From positions 558,001 to 622,000 of the forward strand of contig NZ_SRPF01000002.1 of assembly GCF_004785685.1 (NCBI RefSeq): a stretch of 64,000 nucleotides of DNA, written 5' to 3'. This DNA is from Marinobacter confluentis (GTDB lineage: Bacteria > Pseudomonadota > Gammaproteobacteria > Pseudomonadales > Oleiphilaceae). The first letter of the stretch is position 1; every line of letters starts with the position of its first letter. This document shows positions 60,389 through 64,000 of this stretch, one piece after another. The position numbers were made by a program, and so were the translations under genes. Under the pieces are notes generated by a model, which searched no databases, was not told the origin of the DNA, and saw nothing but the letters and a program-made list of their open reading frames with translations.

Positions 60389-62512
60389 ATGCCTAAAACC
60401 TTTTCCGCCCGCACTTTGGTTCTGGCCGGGCTGGCCACACTTCCAGCAATCAGCCCGGGTCAGACGCAAACCACGCCTGCCGTTCACACCGCAAACCTGA
60501 ATGAACTGGTGGTGAGCGCCACACGAAACCAGGCCAGCACGGACCAGATGCCGCAAAAGACCACCATCATTTCCAGGGAACAAATCGAGCAGCAACTTGC
60601 CATTAGCAATGACCCGGGACAGGTTCTTGCCAACCTGATCCCCTCCTACTCGCCAAGTCGTCAAAAACTGTCCAATGCCGGTGAAACTTTTCGTGGCCGG
60701 TCGCCCCTGTTTCTGATTGACGGGGTGCCGCAGAGTAACCCGCTGCGCGATAGCGCCCGCGACAGCTATACCATTGATCTGTCGATGGTTGAGCGCATCG
60801 AGGTGATTCACGGTGCCAGTGCCGAACATGGTCTCGGCGCCACCGGGGGCATAATTAATTTTGTCACCAGAAAAACGGCCAGCGGCCAGGTAAACCAGTC
60901 GGTCTCTGCCAGCGTGACCTCCGACGACGACGTAGACTCGGACGGCCAGGGCTACAAGCTGAACTACCGTGTGAGTGGCCAGGCCGGCAACTGGGAGTAC
61001 CTGGGTGGTGCCACATACCAGCAGCGCGGCGTGTTCTACGATGGCGAGGACGAGATCGTCGGTATTGCGTACCCGGGTGAAATCCAGAACTCCGACAGCC
61101 ACGATGTACTGGCCAAGATCGGTTACTGGCTGGACGACAACCAGAACATTGAAATCTTCATCAATCGCTTCAAGCTCGAAGCCGATGGCGATTACGAGCC
61201 GGTATCAGGTGATCGCGCCAACGGTGTGCCGACCACTGCACGGCCGGGCAATCCCGATGGCAAGCCGGGATACAACGAGGTAACAACCGCCCGCCTCTCC
61301 TATACTCACGATGACTGGCTGGGCAACCGGGTGGATACCCAGCTCTATCGCCAGTCATTCCGGGCCCAATTCGCGACCACCCCCTTTTTCCCCTACCTGG
61401 ATAGCAATGGCGACACCCAGTACGACCAGACCCGTAATGAATCCGACAAGCTGGGAGGCAAGTTCACGCTGACTCGCAACGGCCTGCTTGATGACCGCCT
61501 GACCCTGACCACCGGCCTGGATCTGCTGCAGGATGAGACCACCCAGGTACTGGTCGAAACCGATCGGACCTATGTACCAGAGTCCCGTTTCAGGAACCTG
61601 GCCGCCTTTCTGCAGGCGGACCTGAACGTCACAGACCGTTTGTCGCTTCACGGCGGGGCCCGCCACGAACGGGCCAGGCTCAAGGTCGATACCTACACCA
61701 CTATTGATCGCAGCAATGTTACCCAGGACAACGTCGTGGTTGACGGTGGCAACCCGGACTTCAATGAAACGCTCTATAACGCCGGCGTGGTCCTCCAGTT
61801 GAACGATTGGGCCCAGGTTTATGGCAACTACTCGGAAGGCTTCGGGATGCCGGATGTTGGCCGGGTTCTTCGCGGCATCAGCACGCCCAATCAGGATGTT
61901 GACAGCCTTCTGCAGCTACAGCCCATCGTGACTGATAACCGTGAAATCGGTACGCGCATGGACTGGCAGACCTATCGGCTGGAGGTCAGCTACTACCAGT
62001 CCAATTCGGATTTCGGTGAGCGCCTGACCGAGCGCAACGGCGTCTGGGTCGGCAGCCGCGAGAAAACCGAGATCGAGGGGTGGGAAGTCACCGCAGAGGC
62101 AGATATTCACCCCCGTCATCAGCTCGGGTTCTCGTACAGTTACGTGAAAGGTGAATCGGATACCGACGGTGATGGCCGGGTTGACCAGAAGCTGACGGGC
62201 ATTAATGTTCCCCCCGAAACGCTCCGGACCACCTGGTCGGCCGGCTGGACACAGGCGCTGTCCAGTCATTTCCAGTACAGCCACTTCCTAGACCGGGATG
62301 TGGAAGGCGACACCCTGGACTTTGACGGTTACGGCCTGTTTGACGCCTCACTCGCCTACCAGACCGGTGCCGGCAAAGTCTCCCTGGGCATCGAGAACCT
62401 GCTGGACGAAACCTACATCACTTATTACTCCCAGGCAGCCCGGGCCAGCGATGACTACTATTTCCGGGGCCGGGGCCGGACCATCACGCTCGCTTATCAG
62501 CACGATTTCTGA
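60389..62512 (+). CDS. TonB-dependent siderophore receptor
   Basis: A 707-residue outer-membrane receptor. Signal peptide about 1-24; TonB-box-like region near LNELVVSATRN; plug domain with TTIISREQIEQQL, ETFRGRSPLFLIDGVPQ and ERIEVIHGASAEHGLGATGGIINFVTRK; then 22 barrel strands ending in ITLAYQHDF with terminal Phe. The plug sequence style (FRGRxPLFLIDGVPQxNPL) is like receptors for carboxylate-type siderophores, but the ligand is not certain. Two Fur-like boxes precede it and a strong terminator follows. FecCD permease genes converge from the right, and together they make an iron-siderophore uptake locus. Confidence 0.92.
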   Translation: MPKTFSARTLVLAGLATLPAISPGQTQTTPAVHTANLNELVVSATRNQASTDQMPQKTTIISREQIEQQLAISNDPGQVLANLIPSYSPSRQKLSNAGETFRGRSPLFLIDGVPQSNPLRDSARDSYTIDLSMVERIEVIHGASAEHGLGATGGIINFVTRKTASGQVNQSVSASVTSDDDVDSDGQGYKLNYRVSGQAGNWEYLGGATYQQRGVFYDGEDEIVGIAYPGEIQNSDSHDVLAKIGYWLDDNQNIEIFINRFKLEADGDYEPVSGDRANGVPTTARPGNPDGKPGYNEVTTARLSYTHDDWLGNRVDTQLYRQSFRAQFATTPFFPYLDSNGDTQYDQTRNESDKLGGKFTLTRNGLLDDRLTLTTGLDLLQDETTQVLVETDRTYVPESRFRNLAAFLQADLNVTDRLSLHGGARHERARLKVDTYTTIDRSNVTQDNVVVDGGNPDFNETLYNAGVVLQLNDWAQVYGNYSEGFGMPDVGRVLRGISTPNQDVDSLLQLQPIVTDNREIGTRMDWQTYRLEVSYYQSNSDFGERLTERNGVWVGSREKTEIEGWEVTAEADIHPRHQLGFSYSYVKGESDTDGDGRVDQKLTGINVPPETLRTTWSAGWTQALSSHFQYSHFLDRDVEGDTLDFDGYGLFDASLAYQTGAGKVSLGIENLLDETYITYYSQAARASDDYYFRGRGRTITLAYQHDF

Positions 62513-62532
62513 CCGATGTTGCGGTCTTCCTT

Positions 62533-62556
62533 GCCGGGGTATACCCCGGCTTTTTT
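62533..62556 (+). terminator. Terminator between TonB receptor and FecCD genes
   Basis: GCCGGGGTATACCCCGGC (62533-62550) is a full 18-base palindrome (8-bp stem, 2-base loop or 7-bp stem with 4-base loop), followed by six T. It terminates the receptor gene, 20 bases after the stop. The minus strand lacks a comparable T tract. Confidence 0.92.
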
Positions 62557-62573
62557 ATGCCTGCGTCCAGCGT

Positions 62574-63620
62574 TCAGGATTGGCGTCTCAGTCGGTACAA
62601 CAGGAAAACGAAAAACGGCGCCCCGACACCGGCTACGAAAAGTCCCGCCGGTAGATCCCTGGGGATGAACATAACCCTACCGGCAAGGTCCGCCCAGAGT
62701 AGTATCAGGCATCCGAGCAAGGCACTGATCACGGTTAGACCGACGTGGCCGGTGCGAATGATCCGACGGGCCATATGCGGGGCCAGTAGCCCGATGAAAC
62801 CCAGGGCGCCAGCGTAAGCGACCGCACCGCCGGCCAGCAAAACCGCCAGCAGCAGATGCACGAGGCGCTGGCGGTTGACACTGCTGCCAAGGGCCAGGGC
62901 CAAATCGGTACCCAGGGCATGAAGATCCAGATGCCGGGCCACGGCAATGGCCACGGCGAGACCGCCCATGACCACCGGTGCCAGACCGAAAACATCATTC
63001 CAGCGCGCGGCGTAGAGGCTTCCGGTCAGCCAGATGTACGCAGACATGGCCGTAGCGTCGGGGCTGACCACCAGAATCAGGGTAGTGACCGCAGAAAGCC
63101 CGGCCGCAAGCCCGACGCCAATCAGCACCAACCGGGTCGGGCTGACCCCGCCGCGCCAAGACAGCATTACCAGTAGCACCGTTACCACCAGCGCACCACC
63201 AATGGCGGCGGGTACCAGCAATGGTGTGCCCCCGGCACTGCCGGTTATCCACAGGGTGAACACCGCTGCGGCCGATGCACCACTGGTGATCCCGACCACA
63301 TCCGGTGACGCCAGCGGATTCTGCACCAGACCCTGCAACAGCAGCCCGGCAAGCCCCAGTGCCCCTCCGGCCAGAATCGCCATCAGGATCCTCGGCAGGC
63401 GTATCTCCAGCAGAATGAGCCTGATCCCGGACAGATCCTCCGAACCCGACAGGGCCTGGATTATCTGGGGCACCGTAGTCGGGTAGGTACCCAGGGAGAG
63501 CGAGACCAGGGCGCTCAGGCAAAGCAGGCCGGCCAAGCCCAGGCAGACCCAAAGCACGGCCGGCTGTATCCGCACCGACCATCGATCTGCCGGTCCACGC
63601 AATACCAGTGTTTTACTCAT
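62574..63620 (-). CDS. FecCD-family iron-siderophore ABC permease
   Basis: A 348-residue inner-membrane permease with about nine helices of the BtuC/FecCD superfamily. LRLPRILMAILAGGALGLAGLLLQGLVQNPLASPDVVGITSGASAAAVF, GAVAYAGALGFIGLLAPHMARRIIRTGH and LPAGLFVAGVGAPFFVFLLYRLRR are diagnostic; RxPR(I/L) and GFIGLxxPHxxR are the ATPase-contact and pathway motifs. It overlaps the upstream permease gene by four bases, so the two form a heterodimeric channel. Convergent to the receptor. Confidence 0.94.
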   Translation of the reverse strand: MSKTLVLRGPADRWSVRIQPAVLWVCLGLAGLLCLSALVSLSLGTYPTTVPQIIQALSGSEDLSGIRLILLEIRLPRILMAILAGGALGLAGLLLQGLVQNPLASPDVVGITSGASAAAVFTLWITGSAGGTPLLVPAAIGGALVVTVLLVMLSWRGGVSPTRLVLIGVGLAAGLSAVTTLILVVSPDATAMSAYIWLTGSLYAARWNDVFGLAPVVMGGLAVAIAVARHLDLHALGTDLALALGSSVNRQRLVHLLLAVLLAGGAVAYAGALGFIGLLAPHMARRIIRTGHVGLTVISALLGCLILLWADLAGRVMFIPRDLPAGLFVAGVGAPFFVFLLYRLRRQS

Positions 63621-64000
63621 GAGCTTTGCCCGACCCGACGTGCAAGATGGAGGAACAGCGGCGTGCCCATCAGGGCCGTCACAACACCGATGGGCACCTC
63701 ACGGGGCGGAATCAGCAGCCGCGCCAGGGTATCCGAGCCCATCAGCAGCGCGCCACCAATCACGGCGGCACCCGGGATCAGCCAGCGATGATCGGTACCG
63801 AGCAATCCCCGGGCAATGTGGGGCACGATCAGACCCACAAAGCCGATCATCCCTGCGATGGCCACCGAGGTTCCGGCGAGTACGATCACCATCAGCCCCG
63901 TAAGCAGGCGGATCTGTGCCACGTTCAGGCCCAGCCCCTGGGTGACCTCATCATCAAGGCCGAGCAGATTGAGCTGACGGCCGAGCAACAGACTGAACAC
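63617..64000 (-). CDS. FecCD-family permease, second subunit (partial)
   Basis: The C-terminal 127 residues of a second BtuC/FecCD permease; the gene runs off the right edge. Visible are GTSVAIAGMIGFVGLIVPHIARGLLGTDHRW and REVPIGVVTALMGTPLFLHLARR, the C-terminal hallmark of the family. It overlaps the downstream permease gene by four bases. The SBP and ATPase of this importer are expected to the right, outside the window. Confidence 0.92.
   Translation of the reverse strand: MFSLLLGRQLNLLGLDDEVTQGLGLNVAQIRLLTGLMVIVLAGTSVAIAGMIGFVGLIVPHIARGLLGTDHRWLIPGAAVIGGALLMGSDTLARLLIPPREVPIGVVTALMGTPLFLHLARRVGQSS

Noticed and set aside
1..64000. tRNA, rRNA, CRISPR arrays, prophage or insertion-sequence genes
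   Set aside because: None seen by reading the sequence and its translations; a tRNAscan, Infernal or IS search would be decisive.

Overview
The window looks like chromosomal DNA of a marine, respiratory gammaproteobacterium. Gene content and protein style (RadD, EfpL/YeiP, LldR/LldD, PuuABC, DUF1302/RND lipid-type exporters, orphan NirK, DUF938, DUF3010, DUF3096) resemble Marinobacter and its relatives; this placement is inference from family resemblance, not from a search. I see no rRNA, tRNA, CRISPR array, prophage or intact insertion sequence.

Layout. 1-10.2 kb is a polyamine block: potF-potG-potH on the minus strand (putrescine uptake; potH cut by the left edge), two unfamiliar lipoproteins, then puuA, puuC and puuB for the gamma-glutamylated putrescine pathway. 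10.3-13.3 kb holds a DUF3096 miniprotein, a small hypothetical, a patatin-like lipase, a membrane-anchored J-domain protein, a VWA-like protein and a 59-residue membrane protein. 13.5-15.8 kb has a copper nitrite reductase with an additional N-terminal cupredoxin domain, next to the wreck of a 7TMR-DISM sensor gene. 15.9-19.8 kb has a GST and a complete polar amino-acid ABC importer (SBP, two permeases, ATPase) behind a perfect 21-bp palindrome. 19.8-25 kb has a GatB/YqeY protein and an RND exporter fused to a LolA-like domain, followed by a DUF1302 outer-membrane protein.

25-34.3 kb contains ltaE, a double CDGSH protein, ynfA (probable TTG start), tenA, an iron-type alcohol dehydrogenase with a diguanylate cyclase, and an operon of a 662-residue unrecognised protein with ribokinase and a DUF938 methyltransferase, then a MAPEG protein. 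34.4-42 kb has a ferric-reductase-like flavoprotein, an XRE/MmyB-type regulator facing a 4-TM protein across an inverted repeat, radD-efpL, and several hypotheticals. 41.4-43.5 kb is lldR/lldD with two LldR-type operators. 43.6-51.1 kb is a run of mostly single genes (HAD hydrolase, YHS protein, nucleoside deoxyribosyltransferase, solute-binding protein, a second alpha-hydroxy-acid oxidase, M14 peptidase, rhodanese plus a DUF4174 remnant, a lone prepilin, DUF3010). 51.4-59.9 kb has a PAS-GGDEF-EAL protein, sorA-sorB sulfite dehydrogenase, a beta-barrel protein, trxC, DUF1294 and DCC proteins, a broken RNase Z gene and an S41 protease. 60.2-64 kb is iron uptake: a TonB-dependent receptor behind Fur-like boxes, converging with two FecCD permease genes, the last cut by the right edge.

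Most interesting for follow-up are the 662-residue protein at 30250, whose C-terminal part has Cys/His/Asn elements reminiscent of a papain-like fold; the RND-LolA fusion, whose joint looks like an internal signal sequence; the lipoprotein at 4629 with HDLAH in place of HExxH; the RNase Z gene broken by an internal deletion; and a near-palindromic 35-bp repeat present twice.
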